A stretch of DNA of 64,000 nt from Brachycybe producta. Its lineage: Eukaryota; Arthropoda; Diplopoda; Playtdesmida; Andrognathidae. Position 1 is the first letter of the stretch. Each line of letters begins with the position of its first letter. The notes below the pieces were generated by a model. The model made no database searches and was not told the DNA's origin. It saw only the letters and a program-made list of their open reading frames with translations. The position numbers were made by a program, and so were the translations under genes. Location: NCBI GenBank assembly GCA_036925085.1, contig JAUPFP010000037.1:702001-766000 (forward strand), in the 5' to 3' direction. Of the stretch, positions 37,506 to 48,443 are shown in pieces.

Positions 37506-40201
37506 AACGGAAAATGCCGGAAACAAACCTTTTTCGTTTTACAGAGACAATTTTTTTGTTGCTAACTAACTTTTGTATTGTTAATTAGAAAAGTTTTTAA
37601 TAAATAATTCTTTTGTATACATTCTGCATTATTTTTAGTCTTACTTTAAATACCATATGTATAGTTTAAATTACTTTTTTTTTTAAACTTATTCGGTTAA
37701 CACGAAAAAATATTCCAGTCCCTGCAATATCGTGTTAAGCAATTTACACTGTATGTATAGCAAGCAAATTGGCAGATATTTTATAAGCAATCATTTAATA
37801 AAAAATGAAAGAAAACAATGGAATAAGTCTTGTTTTATGAAATAGCAAAGAAAAACTACAAAGTAATTAAAAATGGTTTTGGAAACTAGAAGATTAAATG
37901 AATCACTTGAGGAAATTTTCATGTTCACGTCTTCTTAAATAAACGTTAGAAAAAAATATGAATGCAATAAAAGTTTATAAGATTCCTTGAACATAGTTTC
38001 ATCACTTCAAGTTGGTTCATATTAAAATGACTGCAAGGTTATTTAAAAGATAACAACATGAAAAAAACATTCATTATATTACATAACTCTTGAAAATCTA
38101 TAATTAACCGCAAAATCTAACACGCACTATGACGTTTTTAATTAAGTATAGCCATTGCAGAGTCGTAACTAGCTAATTTTGCACCTGAAGCATGAATAAA
38201 ACTGGCGCCCATTAGTAGAAGAACCATTCTAGTTATTTTGTGTATCTATTTCTGTACCCAAAGCCAAAACTGGTATGTCTTTTATATAATCATTCTAGTT
38301 ATTTTGCAACCGTCAGCTTTGTGTCCAGTTATAATTCTGGTCATGTGTGGCAATACATTCCTAATGAAGTTTGCAAGACAAAAATGTCTTCAATGTTCAA
38401 ATCAAAAGTTAGGCTAATTCCTAGTGGGCGTGGGTGCCGTGCTTCTATAGATGCTCATGATGACAACGCAAATTCGAAAACTCATTACACATAGGACCTA
38501 AATTGCTGAGAGAGAGAGCAACCATTAATATATTGGGTGCAGTTTATATATTTCCAGAGAATTTCTTTTCGAAAATGGAGAATTTGAAATTGTCATAAAA
38601 GTTTATTTTTAAAGATAAAAAGAAAATCTCCATCGATTTTCATATAATTATCTACTTACTATAAGGACACATTTAATTTCTTCTTAATTAATGTTGCTTC
38701 TGAAACACAGAAAACACCGAAACACCAGGAGTTCTGTTCAATTGTTTCGTTTCATTTGCACAGTTTATAATGGCTACTTATAAAGTGTGCCTATTGAAAA
38801 AGTTGTAATTTGAATACCCAATTGATGTGTCATCTAATAAAGTGATACATAAATGATGCAATTAAGCTAATTATCATTTTGGTGCCAGTGAAAGTAAATT
38901 GCACTAGGCTGTTGTACAACAAATGGAACAGAAAAACACAGACATAGCGTGTGTAAGTTCCATTGTTTTCCAATCCAGAAAAACCAATGTGAATTAGGTC
39001 ATCAAATACATATCAAGTATGAATATTGTGGCTTTGCAGTCTAGCATGCTATGTACATGTATATACATTATAGTAGACTTGACTACCCAACTACCTAGAC
39101 ATGTAACAAAGTACTTTGGAGGTCATTCACCGGAATGAAATAAAAAACTAAAGGAAGACTTCATGATTTGATGGGGGAATGATAAGATTGTTGGTGGAAA
39201 GTAGAAGTTGTTCAGTGAAAATTATAAAACATGTTTCGGAATAAATGACACAAAAAACATTCAGGTATCATTCACATCAGTTTTATGTTTACTGAATTCA
39301 AAAAAATGTCAGATCATAGGTGTCAAGCGAGGAGGTCAAGTTGAGAGTAAGGCCCTTGACACACAGGCGACCTTTAAAACCGTAAAATTGGAGGCCTATA
39401 GGAGCGCACTTTATGGGAATATTGTATTTTGGATTTTTTTCTCAAAACTTAAGTCTTCTAAAAATGTATTTTTAAAATGCAAAGCTTTTTTTTTATCTAA
39501 ATTTAAATATGAGTCATTTTAATATGTTAATATGCACAAAGTGACACAGAAATATTGTACCATGTGTATTTTTTAGAACGGTTTATTTACATGTAATTGC
39601 TGTCTACTTGACACCGTTAAAATCGTCTATTATCGTCAACAATACTGTATTTTGTACTTTACAAAACACAAATAAACTCATGATATCGTGACTACTTAAC
39701 CAGTTGTCAATATATGATTAATATGTTTTCAAAAAAAAAAACTATGCATATTAATCAACAAAAATATCAAAACGCCAAACTGTAACGTCATTGTGTCATG
39801 TAAATTAATAACTCTCGTGTGGTATTTTTTCTTTTAATTTTCAAGCAATTTAAATTGCAGAAATTCATTTTACAAAATAATGATGCATGCATACATAATT
39901 TTATATTTAATTACTACTTGTATTACTTGAATTTCCGTTATGGCATAATGATCGTCTACTAATTAAAGACTTTCTGGACAAGGTTCTTTTTTTACTTTCC
40001 ACTTTATAAACAAAAAATACGCCTTAAATTCATTTTCAACTAAAGAAATATTACTTGAATTCTTGTTGTTCTGTTTTTTTAATAGGAAACTTAAAAGAGA
40101 CTTTGAAAGTGTTTCAATTTCTTCTTTAGAGTAGTATCAGAAAGAACAGTTCTATTTAGTGGTTCCGAGTTCATTTGCATATTTTGAAATGGTTCCGAAC
40201 T

Positions 40202-40378
40202 TCAGAGCCATAACTATAGCAAGGCGAATGGTGCACCTGCCTCGGGTGCAAAGCTCTGAGGCGCAGAAATATGGGAGCAAAATAACTAGCATGATTCTAC
40301 TAAATCTAAGGGTGCCGGTGTACCAGTTTTATTCTTTGCCTCGGGTGCAAAATTAGCTAGTTACGACGTTGGCCCTGA
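40202..40378. mobile_element. Inverted-repeat element, about 177 bp
   Basis: The left end TCAGAGCCATAACTATAGC mirrors the right end gctagttacgacgttggcccTGA imperfectly. Inner segments cctcgggtgcaaag and tttgcctcgggtgcaaaa occur as direct and mirrored copies. The GTAACTA-containing terminus resembles ends seen on non-autonomous DNA transposons. The superfamily is not determined. Confidence 0.65.
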
Positions 40379-40985
40379 CCCATTAAGGCCATTCCACCAT
40401 TTATTTCCTAAATGTTTTCCATGCATTTCACCATCAATGGAAATACAGTATGTTTTCAATGCAAATCATCTGTCTAGAAATGAGCCTCAATGAATTATCA
40501 TTTTTTTTTTATAAAAATTGTAGTCATTTTCCAAAATGTTGTTTAGTTCTACAGAGTTAGCAACGAAAGTAGATTTTTTTTAGAGACTTCCAATGTCTTC
40601 CTAGTTTCTATTTCAGAAGCTAGAAAGACATTGGAAGTGTATTAAAAAAAGATACTTTCATTGCCAACTGACTCATTCGCATTGACTTATAATGTATATA
40701 CATGTATATATATATACAGTATATAATATGAAACACAATGCATTTCTAAATGTTCTTCTCACTACTTATTGTATTTCTAGTATTCTTTTATAGTATAATA
40801 TACTAACGTTGCAATCTTATTCAAGTAAATTACGACATTAATTTCAACTAACATTTAACATCATTGGCATAAGTAAACCTTAAACAATTAAAACTGATGT
40901 CAGACTTTTAAACTGTACTATATGAACTCTTGACTATTCTGCATTTTTCTGGAGCAACACTTAAATAGAAATTGAAAGTGTGTAA

Positions 40986-41384
40986 AGGCGGTTGTAGACA
41001 TTGCGAGTTTTTCCTCGCGAATCGCAATAGCGAGTATCCCTCGCGAGTCAGGCGCGAGGCGATCCAAAATGTGTTTCGCGAATCTACGTGAATCAAGGGT
41101 GAGCGGACAGTTGTCTTGCGGGGTTATACAATAATCGGTAATTACTGTCAACTTCGATGAGTCTGATTGCCTTGGCCTGGTTCATTTTCAGTCTACACGC
41201 CGCGAGTTTCGACCGCGGAACGTCTTTGATGCAGGGTGTTTACCGACTAGTGCGCGGATGGAGAGTGAGGCAGCCAAGCGAGTCAAGTGGGGCGGAGACT
41301 CAGGACGAGGAATAGTCTAGAACATGCGAGATTTGATTCGCGAAACTGCCTCGCGAGGCAAACTCGCAATGTCTACAACCGCCT
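40986..41384. mobile_element. PIF/Harbinger-like MITE with TAA target duplication
   Basis: Perfect inverted ends starting AGGCGGTTGTAGACATTGCG. The flanks TAA at 40983-40985 and 41385-41387 give a 3-bp duplication of the TWA type used by PIF/Harbinger elements. 399 bases, markedly GC- and CG-rich (tcgcgaatcgcaatagcg) against an AT-rich background. It is inserted into a family-A remnant: the host text gaaattgaaagtgtgt resumes after it as agaaactagaat. No transposase. Confidence 0.88.
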
Positions 41385-41786
41385 TAAGAAACTAGAATTT
41401 GAAGTTCAGTTCCAACTTCCATACATGTTTTTATAATATTTGGACGCAAAAACGTCAACCGAACGTTTTTTTTTTTAAAAACAACATTATGAAAATCCTC
41501 AAATTGTTTTCAAAAATCAAACATTTTATAGTTCAGTTTGAAAATGACCCGTTTTTTTGTTTTTTTCATTGACATTTCATGAAAAAATATTTTCGCCTTT
41601 TTTTCAAACTGCCAAAAAAGTTTATTTTGAAAGATATCATCATGAAAATTTGTTTTTTCTAGTTTTTTCTACTTACAAGTTAAAGACTAAATAACCAGAG
41701 TTGGGTCGAAGGTTTACACTTTCAAAACGCCTAAATTTTTATTTTTCAGCATATTTGATTGAAACTTTCTAAAGAATGTTTACAAA

Positions 41787-42560
41787 ATGCCCAAAATATT
41801 GCATGGAATCGAAAGGAATGCTGCTGTTCGAGCTGTTCTGATTGCGGCTATAGCAATTGGGGTCCAATTGGAAGTTCAACCACTTGACATTAACGACAAA
41901 ATGAAGAAATGTCGGAAAGATTTTAAAAAATTTCAGACTTTTACTTGACTTCAACCTTAAATATTTAAATCGTGATTTAAATAAATTGTTTTTTCTCCAA
42001 TTAAATTCTTCTAATCAAATCTGATTTAAATCACGATTTAATATTAAAAAATAGCGACGCCATAAAAATAAATTGATTTAAAAATCACAAAAAAGTGGGT
42101 AAATTTTTTCTCTTTTCATGAACAATTTGGCATGATTGGATTTTCAGTAAATAAAAGAGACAATTTTTTTTTATGAAATTTTAAATAAATCACAAAAATG
42201 TGATTCAAATAAAAACAATCATACTTTTTATCCACTTAGTCACTTTTGTTTTGGTTTTTGTCCTTTTTTTTTGTACAAATATGAATCCACCTCACCCTAT
42301 TCCAACATTAGACGATGATGAATTTTATTTATGAGAAAGGTGAAAATCACATCAAAGAGAGATTATATTCTATTTAAATTATGATTATTCAAATATTATT
42401 TTTATTGACTTAATAGTCGACTCATCATGGGGTCTTATTTGGTTTCAAAATATGACAAAGACGATGAACCTTTAATCCTAATGATGCCAAACACAAACCA
42501 ACTATGATGTTACATTTTGACAATCGTTCCATAATGTCCAGTATTTACGAATACACTGTG
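41787..42560 (+). pseudogene. GST pseudogene 1 (exons 1-3, decayed)
   Basis: A relative of the neighbouring GST genes. The exon 1 relic starts at 41787 (MPKILHGIERNAAVRAVLIA), with the catalytic SPPCR replaced by NAAVR and a run-on into stop after about 53 codons. The exon 2 relic at 42281 reads MNPPHPIPTLDDDEFYL, then TGA where the family has Trp. The exon 3 relic at about 42419-42560 begins after a TAG acceptor with TCGACTCATCATGGG and is frameshifted. Exon 4 is absent. The upstream sequence is shared with the region upstream of the GST at 63645, so these two may be duplicates. Non-functional. Confidence 0.88.
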
Positions 42561-42604
42561 TGTTTCTAATAAATTAGAATGAAAAATGTATAATTTGGTT
42601 TAAA

Positions 42605-42770
42605 CGCCTCTTAAACTAATCATTATTGTGTCTTTCAGGAGCAAAATGGAAAAAAAAAACCTGAATATGTTTTAGAAACTATAGAAACTAGAAGGGTAGC
42701 TCAATCACTTATGGGTATTTTCATGTTTGACATCTTTCAAAACAACCTATTTTTGTATAAAAAATGTATT
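42605..42770. mobile_element. Half copy of MITE family A
   Basis: The left arm only (tcattattgtgtctttcagg, gaaactagaagggtagctca, ctttcaaaacaacctatttt), with an internal duplication of tatagaaactag. It directly follows the GST pseudogene, where the fourth exon would have been. Confidence 0.65.
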
Positions 42771-42912
42771 GAATTGAATAATAAATTATTGTCTTTAATT
42801 GGGTAATAAATTATTGTATTGGAATTGATGATAAATTATTGTCTGTTTCAGCTAAATCGAAATGTTCGTTTTCTTATGTTTCTTTATGTATGAAACTTGG
42901 CACTTGAAGTTT

Positions 42913-43070
42913 AACATAAACCCTCAAAGCAGGGTTCCAACTTAAAAAAAAAACTTGTGTTACACACATTGAACAGACATATTCTGAGTTGAATCCCTAC
43001 TTGATTCCTCTCAGTTGAACTTTTAACTTCAACACTATTGAGTGTTGAAGTTAAAAGATCAAGTGCTAAA
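42913..43070. mobile_element. Palindromic MITE family E, copy
   Basis: aaccctcaaagcagggttcc and its mirrored relative ttgaatccctacttgattcc, plus a perfect inner palindrome around aacttcaacactattgagtgttgaagtt. Partial and rearranged. Confidence 0.55.
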
Positions 43071-43544
43071 TTTATTTCTTGAATTTTAGAATTAAATTTT
43101 AATGTCTGAAAGAAAAACTCTTTAGTTGAAAAATTGAAATAATTATTTCAAATAGTCCTTAGAATATTGTTAACATTTTTCTGTTCGCTTCATTTCCTTG
43201 ACTAATTTCTAAAATTACCTCAACTCAAGGTGTTACAAAATTGATTATAAAAAATATCTAGCAAATTTTTTTTTATTAATATGGTTAGAAAATAATTCAT
43301 ATTTATGATTTTTTTATAATTATGTTCAGTTTATTTTTTAAATGCCATTATTATAGGAATGTTTACTGGCCTTGAAATCACTCTTTTGACTATTTCTGGC
43401 TATAGTTAAAACCTTTTTTTTTAGCGGCAAACTACAAAAATATCAAAATAAAATCCTGTTTTGAACCTCTTTCTCTATTTTTGTTTTTAACCAGAGAATA
43501 TGTGACCTACAGTAGGCTATGGTTTATAATAGAATAAAGTTGAA

Positions 43545-43760
43545 TGCGTGGAAGCTTGTGACGTCAAAGGGGTTGACAAAAAATTTCTTGATTGTACCAT
43601 TTAGTCAGACAGAAAAGGGAATCCCATAGCAAAACGTTTTCAATAGTTTAAATAAAAAGTATTCTAGAATTCATTGCGTTATTACCCACTTTGTCTGACA
43701 AATTGACAAAAGCCTAAATTTTTCGTCAACCCCTCTGACGTCACAAACTTCATCTTACAG
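43545..43760. mobile_element. Palindromic MITE family G, copy 2
   Basis: gaagcttgtgacgtcaaagg on the left is mirrored by cccctctgacgtcacaaact on the right. TGACGTCA octamers lie at 43559 and 43736. About 500 bases upstream of the promoter of the GST at 44484. Confidence 0.75.
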
Positions 43761-44261
43761 TAAGCGCAAATCTTTGTTATTTCTCTGGTCTTTACTTGTC
43801 TTTTATATTTCTCTTCATAAAGATACATTCTTGATTGCACTCTTTCAACTTTCAAGATTTACTTTTGTTTGTAAACAGTAAAAATGCATGATTTGTTATC
43901 AATTTTAGGCATTAGGCAAACATATATTACCTTATGGTGTAAATAAGCAACCTAATCAGTCCCAGATATTCCTGAGGCTCTCTGAGCCACATTATAGCCT
44001 CCAACATTACATTATTATGAATTTTATAAATTATTTTCGTTTATTCTACAGTGGAATAATGATACTTTGAATGTACTGCCTAGTGCGTGACCAATTCGTT
44101 TACATTATACCCCGTGCGAGGGTTTAGTGAATGAGTCAGTACTATTTTAGATAGAAAATAATGCAATTCTTTCATTGGTTAAAAATTCTTTTTATTCAAT
44201 GAGTAGAAATTGAAGTGTAAATTTCAAAATAAGGGGAGGGTTGAGCCAGTTGAAATTTGCA

Positions 44262-44337
44262 TATAAAAGCAGGTGCAAATTCATTACAGAATCACATATA
44301 ATATTTATTCTCCAGCTTTGGTTTTTATTTCTTCTTG
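44262..44337 (+). promoter_or_regulatory. TATA box and leader exon of the 44484 GST
   Basis: TATAAAAG at 44262-44269. Transcription would start near 44292. The leader exon ends at 44337 with TTCTTG|GTAAGT, and splicing is to an acceptor TTTTTCTAG at 44455, 28 bases before the ATG. The same TATA plus spliced leader design recurs upstream of the GSTs at 48444, 56194, 60325 and 63645. Confidence 0.7.
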
Positions 44338-44483
44338 GTAAGTCAATTTTTATATAAAAACAATTAATTCACTATTTTAGTTTAAAGTTTAAACTTAAAA
44401 TATAAAAAAGACATGACAGTTTTTTTAATTATATATTTTTAATACTTTTTTCTAGCCTAGTTTAACATAACTGAGAAGTGAAA

Positions 44484-45960
44484 ATGCCCAAAATTCTACA
44501 CGGAGTTGAAAGAAGCCCACCGTGCCGTGCCGTACTAATTACGGCTCGAGCTGTTGGAGTCAATTTGGAAGTTCATGAGGTGGACATGGCCGAAAAAAGA
44601 GAACACACATTAGAGCCGTACTTAAAAGTATGCAAAATTTATACAGATTTTAAGTAATCTTAATGTGATTTTTAAGTATAAACGCCTCTTGAATAATTTA
44701 ATTTATTTATCAGGTGCAAAATAAAGAAAAAACATGAATATACTTTAGAAACTAGAAAGGCAGCTCAATAACTTAAAATAGTATTTTCATGTTTACTATA
44801 TTTCAAAATAAGCTTTTTATGTCAGTTTTAGAAACGGACCAAACTTTATCTAGAAATTATTTTTAATTTCTGTCCATAAAAAAGTAAATTTTGAAACATA
44901 CCAACATAAAAACACATTCTAATTCCTAGTACACACCTGATAATTTAAATGCATTTAAATAATGAACGTGTTCTACAGAGCCCCGTGAAGGACAAACAAA
45001 CAATATGTCGAATTAAATTTATACAGTTAATAATCTGAAAATATTAAGATAATAATTAAAATATATATAAATTATAGACAGAATATTGATTTAGTAATTT
45101 CAATTTAAAATATTATTAATAAAATCAATTTTTATTTGGGGTTCATATCCTTAACTGGATTCCGTAGAATTCACCTAAACACATTTAATTTGACTTTATT
45201 TTCATTGTGTACTCTTAATTTTGCTCCTTGAAAGACAGAATTTTCAACAGTTTGAAAATCAGCTGATCTTAAATCATTTTAACTTTAAACAAATGTTTTA
45301 TTTTTGAAGATGAACCCAGCTCATACAGTTCCAACACTGGAAGATGATGGCTTTTATCTCTGGGAAAGGTATATTGATTATTATAAAATTTTCGATGTAC
45401 ATTTAAAAATGCTAACAACATTTTGTGGACACTTCCAACAGTCGAGCCATCATGGGATATTTGGTTTCCAAATATGCAAATGATGACAAATTATATCCAA
45501 AAGATGTACAACAAAGAGCAGTTGTGGACCAGATGTTACAATTCGACAATGGTTCCGTTTGGGCTGGTATTATCAAACTTGTTGTAAGTTTTTAAAATAA
45601 CCGTTCGAAAAAAAAAATTACGACAACTGACTTATTTAATTTTTATTTTAGCATCCTCAGCTTTTCAAAGGTGAAGAACCGAATCCAGAAAATGAAGAAG
45701 CATTGAGAGACAAACTTAAAACTTTGGAACGTATTTTGTCCAAACATCCTTATGTGGCCGGAGACCACTTGACTATTGCGGACATTTCGGTAGTCACTTC
45801 GGTTGTGGCTCTTCCCATTTTTAAATTCTCACTGGACGCCTATCCTAATATTAATAATTTGATTGTCAAAGTCAAAACCGAATTGCCATTTTATGATGAA
45901 GTCGATAAACATGGTCGAGAAGAATTGATCAACTTTGTAGAATTAAAATTTAAAAAGTAA
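44484..45960 (+). CDS. Glutathione S-transferase, delta/epsilon type, gene 2 (4 exons)
   Basis: Exons: 44484-44627, 45310-45368, 45442-45583 and 45652-45960; 217 residues, all GT-AG and in phase. The catalytic Ser11 lies in SPPCR. The glutathione-site loop is AHTVPTLEDD, ESR spans the exon 2/3 junction, and the C-terminal domain carries LTIADIS and ends LKFKK. Intron 1 (44628-45309) holds a decayed family-A MITE. Closest relative in the window is the gene at 48444 (same exon lengths; exon 4 nearly identical over NEEALRDKLK and VAGDHLTIADISVV). It keeps the Cys after Ser-Pro-Pro that later genes have lost. A poly(A) signal (aataaa at about 46011) follows the stop. Confidence 0.95.
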
Positions 45961-46129
45961 AATTTCAGAACTATTAAATTTCAAGTCACGGTTGTATTTT
46001 AGTGACTTAAAAATAAAAGCTTATAACTCAATTTTGTTTCTTATATTGTTGCTATTTGTTTACCTATTTATATACAATGTTTATATACAATGTTATTAGC
46101 TTATTACCATCTTATGTTAATGTGAGCTT

Positions 46130-46785
46130 TTGACATCAACCAATATTTATTACCAACCTTTAGATGACATTTTCTGGACCTCGAATCCTCTCTGAACAGT
46201 ACGGTGCCCGCACGGAGAAGATTCGAGCTGCAGAGAGAGTTGGATGGAGACATATCGTGGTCACTCCTCTGCATGGGGGTGAAATCGATGCAGGAGAGTG
46301 GCGGCCATCTCTCTCTCTTCCGGTTGATGCTGATGTACATCTTCTCCATCGGTATCCCGACAAGAGAAAATGTTGTAGCTGCTGAGAATCGTATAGCTCT
46401 TGCATTGTGGAGTCTCCGGCCTCTGAAGAGAAGTTGGTTACATCACAGAAAGACAACGCTGTTTCTTGTTATAACACTTTTATTCATCACTTGTAAGAAA
46501 CACAGAATACAAGGATTAATATGAAATACTAACGGTAAATCCTCAGGCCCATGATTCGGAATAAGATCACGTAATACAGGCAAAGGATAAGAACTGAAGA
46601 ACAAAGAGGAACACGGTCTTTTTATACCTTGGACCTGTGTACACCTGCGAGGTGTAACCAGGTCCAAGTGGCCATGGTCCTATGTGTATCAATCCGCCGC
46701 TTGGGCATGAGTCAGAAAGGTGAGTCAGAGGGGAGGGAGGGACGGTTGAGAGTTGTTTACCCCCCGGGCTATGGTTTTGGCGGGA
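46130..46785 (-). mobile_element. Probable LTR-retrotransposon fragment (solo-LTR-like)
   Basis: A GC-richer block interrupts GST 3' flanking sequence that is continuous in the paralogue at 50290-50420. On the minus strand it has an LTR-like order: a promoter with TATAAAAAG (about 46620-46628), immediately upstream a hairpin (cttggacctg and its mirrored partner, 46627-46664), and downstream an AATAAAAG poly(A) signal at about 46475-46485. No protein of a retroelement is recognisable; open frames here have no domain. Boundaries and target duplication were not resolved. Confidence 0.45.
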
Positions 46786-46944
46786 TCACGATTTAATAAA
46801 GTTTCTTTGAAAAAAGTTTCTAAAAACTTGTTTTATTTGAATAAGTTTCTTATGACGTAAATATTTCAAGTTGAAAAATATTGTCATGAAAGAGGAACCA
46901 GATCCCGATTTACAGTTTATTCCACTAAAGCTTTTCAATTCAAA

Positions 46945-48020
46945 CATGATAAAAAAACGACCACAAATTGGAGCCATACTTAAAAGTATAAATTTGTACA
47001 AATTTAAGTAATTATTAGTTAATAAATAAATTGTTACAGCTAGGATTTTTGTGCAAATCGAGCAACAATTTGTGGCGAAAGTGTTAATTGTGCAAATAAT
47101 CCTCATCATTACAGCAACTGCTATTGTCTTTTCTAATAATAATAATAAAGGCTGGTTAAAGGCTAGATGTCTGGTTACTATCAGTTGTCAACTAAAGTTC
47201 TAGCCTCAAACACAGGCAATTAGAAAACGGGATGAAAGAAGTTGGCTCCGCCCTTTTTATGATGACCGGTAACTTCTAATTGGTTTGCTGTGTGGTTCGA
47301 CGTTGAAAAGGGCGGAGCATGTGACGTCAGACTACATAACCAACCAATTAGAAGTTGCCGTTCGTCATAAAAAGGGCTGAGCCAACTTCTGTTTATCCCG
47401 TTTTCTAATTGCCTGTGCCTCAAACCATTTGATTGAAACAACCATAATTGTTGGTTGATCTAGACGGGATTGTTACATCCATAATTGGCTCTTGGGTTAA
47501 CAGATTGAGAAACAATTGCTTTGATATTGCATAAAAATCCGAGCCTTACTAATAAATAAATGAATGTTTTTATTTGATATTTTGAAGATGAACACCAACT
47601 AGCAGGCCTACTGTGCCAACACAAGACGATGATAACATTTTAATTTTGGGAAACGTAAATTGATATGAATTCGATGTACATTTAAAAAATGCTAATAACA
47701 TTTTGTGAACACTTCCAACAGTCGAGACATCGCGGGATATTTCGTTTCCAAATATACGAATGACGATAAATTAATCGAAAGCATGCATGTTCAACAAAGA
47801 GCAATTGTGGACCAGCTGATCTTAAAATTCGACAACGGTTCCACTTGGGCTGGCATTCGTAGGCTCGCTGTAAATTACAAAAGTTTAACAATCCAGCAAA
47901 AGAAACTCTGAAATATGACTTCTTTTTAAATTATATAACATTTTAGCCACCTCAACTTTTCAAGGATGCAGAACCGAATTTCCACTTTGAAGAAGCACTT
48001 AAAATGGGTTTAAAAATGCC
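46945..48020 (+). pseudogene. GST pseudogene 2, interrupted by a hAT-like MITE
   Basis: The last part of exon 1 survives at 46945-46986 (gagccatacttaaaag before the donor). A ruined exon 2 at about 47588-47658 has an early TAG. Exon 3 at 47722-47869 is still open and in frame (GYFVSKYTNDDKL ... FDNGSTWAGIRRLA) though 6 bases longer than in the intact genes. The start of exon 4 at 47947 (PPQLFKDAEPNFHFEEAL) is cut off near 48020, just upstream of the promoter of the 48444 gene. A 206-bp MITE sits in it at 47212-47417. Its flanking sequence is duplicated around pseudogene 3, so the two arose from one ancestor. Confidence 0.9.
47212..47417. mobile_element. hAT-like palindromic MITE family H, copy 3 (206 bp)
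   Basis: Begins ACAGGCAATTAGAAAACGGG and ends TTTTCTAATTGCCTGTG. It is flanked by cctcaaac at 47204-47211 and 47418-47425, a perfect 8-base duplication. The duplicated region at 50960-50985 has the same flanks (actaaagttctag and tttgattgaaacaacc) with no element, so it is the empty site. It contains TGACGTCA at 47322. Confidence 0.95.
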
Positions 48021-48207
48021 ATAGGCGTCTTTGTGAATTCTAACTTTTGCAAACATTGATTTCTTTCTGATATTCGTTTTTTCCAAAGGTTAACTTTAAT
48101 GAGTGGACAGTTTTGATAAAATTGATACGATTTTCTCATTGGCTTAAATTTTGTTTTCCATTCAAGTAGGCCTACAATGCCATTCAGTTTCAATTTACAA
48201 ATAAGAC

Positions 48208-48301
48208 TATAAAAAGCCAGTGATAAATAAGTCAGCCAACATTCACATAATTTTAATTCGACACTCGAGAAACGCTGACTTTCTTTATTATTTCTCCATT
48301 G
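48208..48301 (+). promoter_or_regulatory. TATA box and leader exon of the 48444 GST
   Basis: TATAAAAA at 48208-48215. Start of transcription is expected near 48238-48245. The leader exon ends at 48301 (CCATTG|GTAAGT) and joins an acceptor TTTTCCAG at 48428, 15 bases before the ATG. The leader donor and spacing match the 44484 gene. Confidence 0.7.
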
Positions 48302-48443
48302 GTAAGTCAAATTTTTGAAACAGATATTTCACTTTTTTTTTCAGGCATGATTATTTTTAATGTTACAATCTATTTAAAAACAATTTAGGCTAATGTATGT
48401 ATTTCTAAGTTCTTATTAAATTTTCCAGTCTTGAGAAGTGAAA

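Larger units (their letters stand above)
37506..41786. other. Intergenic region, GST gene 1 to the first GST pseudogene
   Basis: 4.3 kb without a supported gene. It contains a diverged family-A copy at about 37868-38110, an old piece of the gcacctgaagc-type element at about 38155-38240, a (GA)n run at about 38505-38518, a small hairpin-rich stretch near 40550-40680 (a gagacttccaatgtcttcct/aagacattggaagtgtatta inverted pair), an inverted-repeat element at 40202-40378, a PIF/Harbinger-like element at 40986-41384 and a family-F repeat at about 41440-41650. Open frames at 38240-38494 and 39208-39522 show no domain or splice context. Confidence 0.65.

Noticed and set aside
38240..38494. 84-residue open frame
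   Set aside because: No domain and no convincing splice sites; part of it lies next to an old inverted-repeat fragment.
39208..39522. 104-residue open frame
   Set aside because: Mixed low-complexity peptide with no family signature, no neighbouring exon and no codon-use signal.
40159..40356. 65-residue open frame
   Set aside because: Overlaps the inverted-repeat element at 40202-40378.
46104..46524. Several overlapping open frames on both strands
   Set aside because: They lie in a GC-richer LTR-like insertion; overlapping frames on both strands without domains are expected there.
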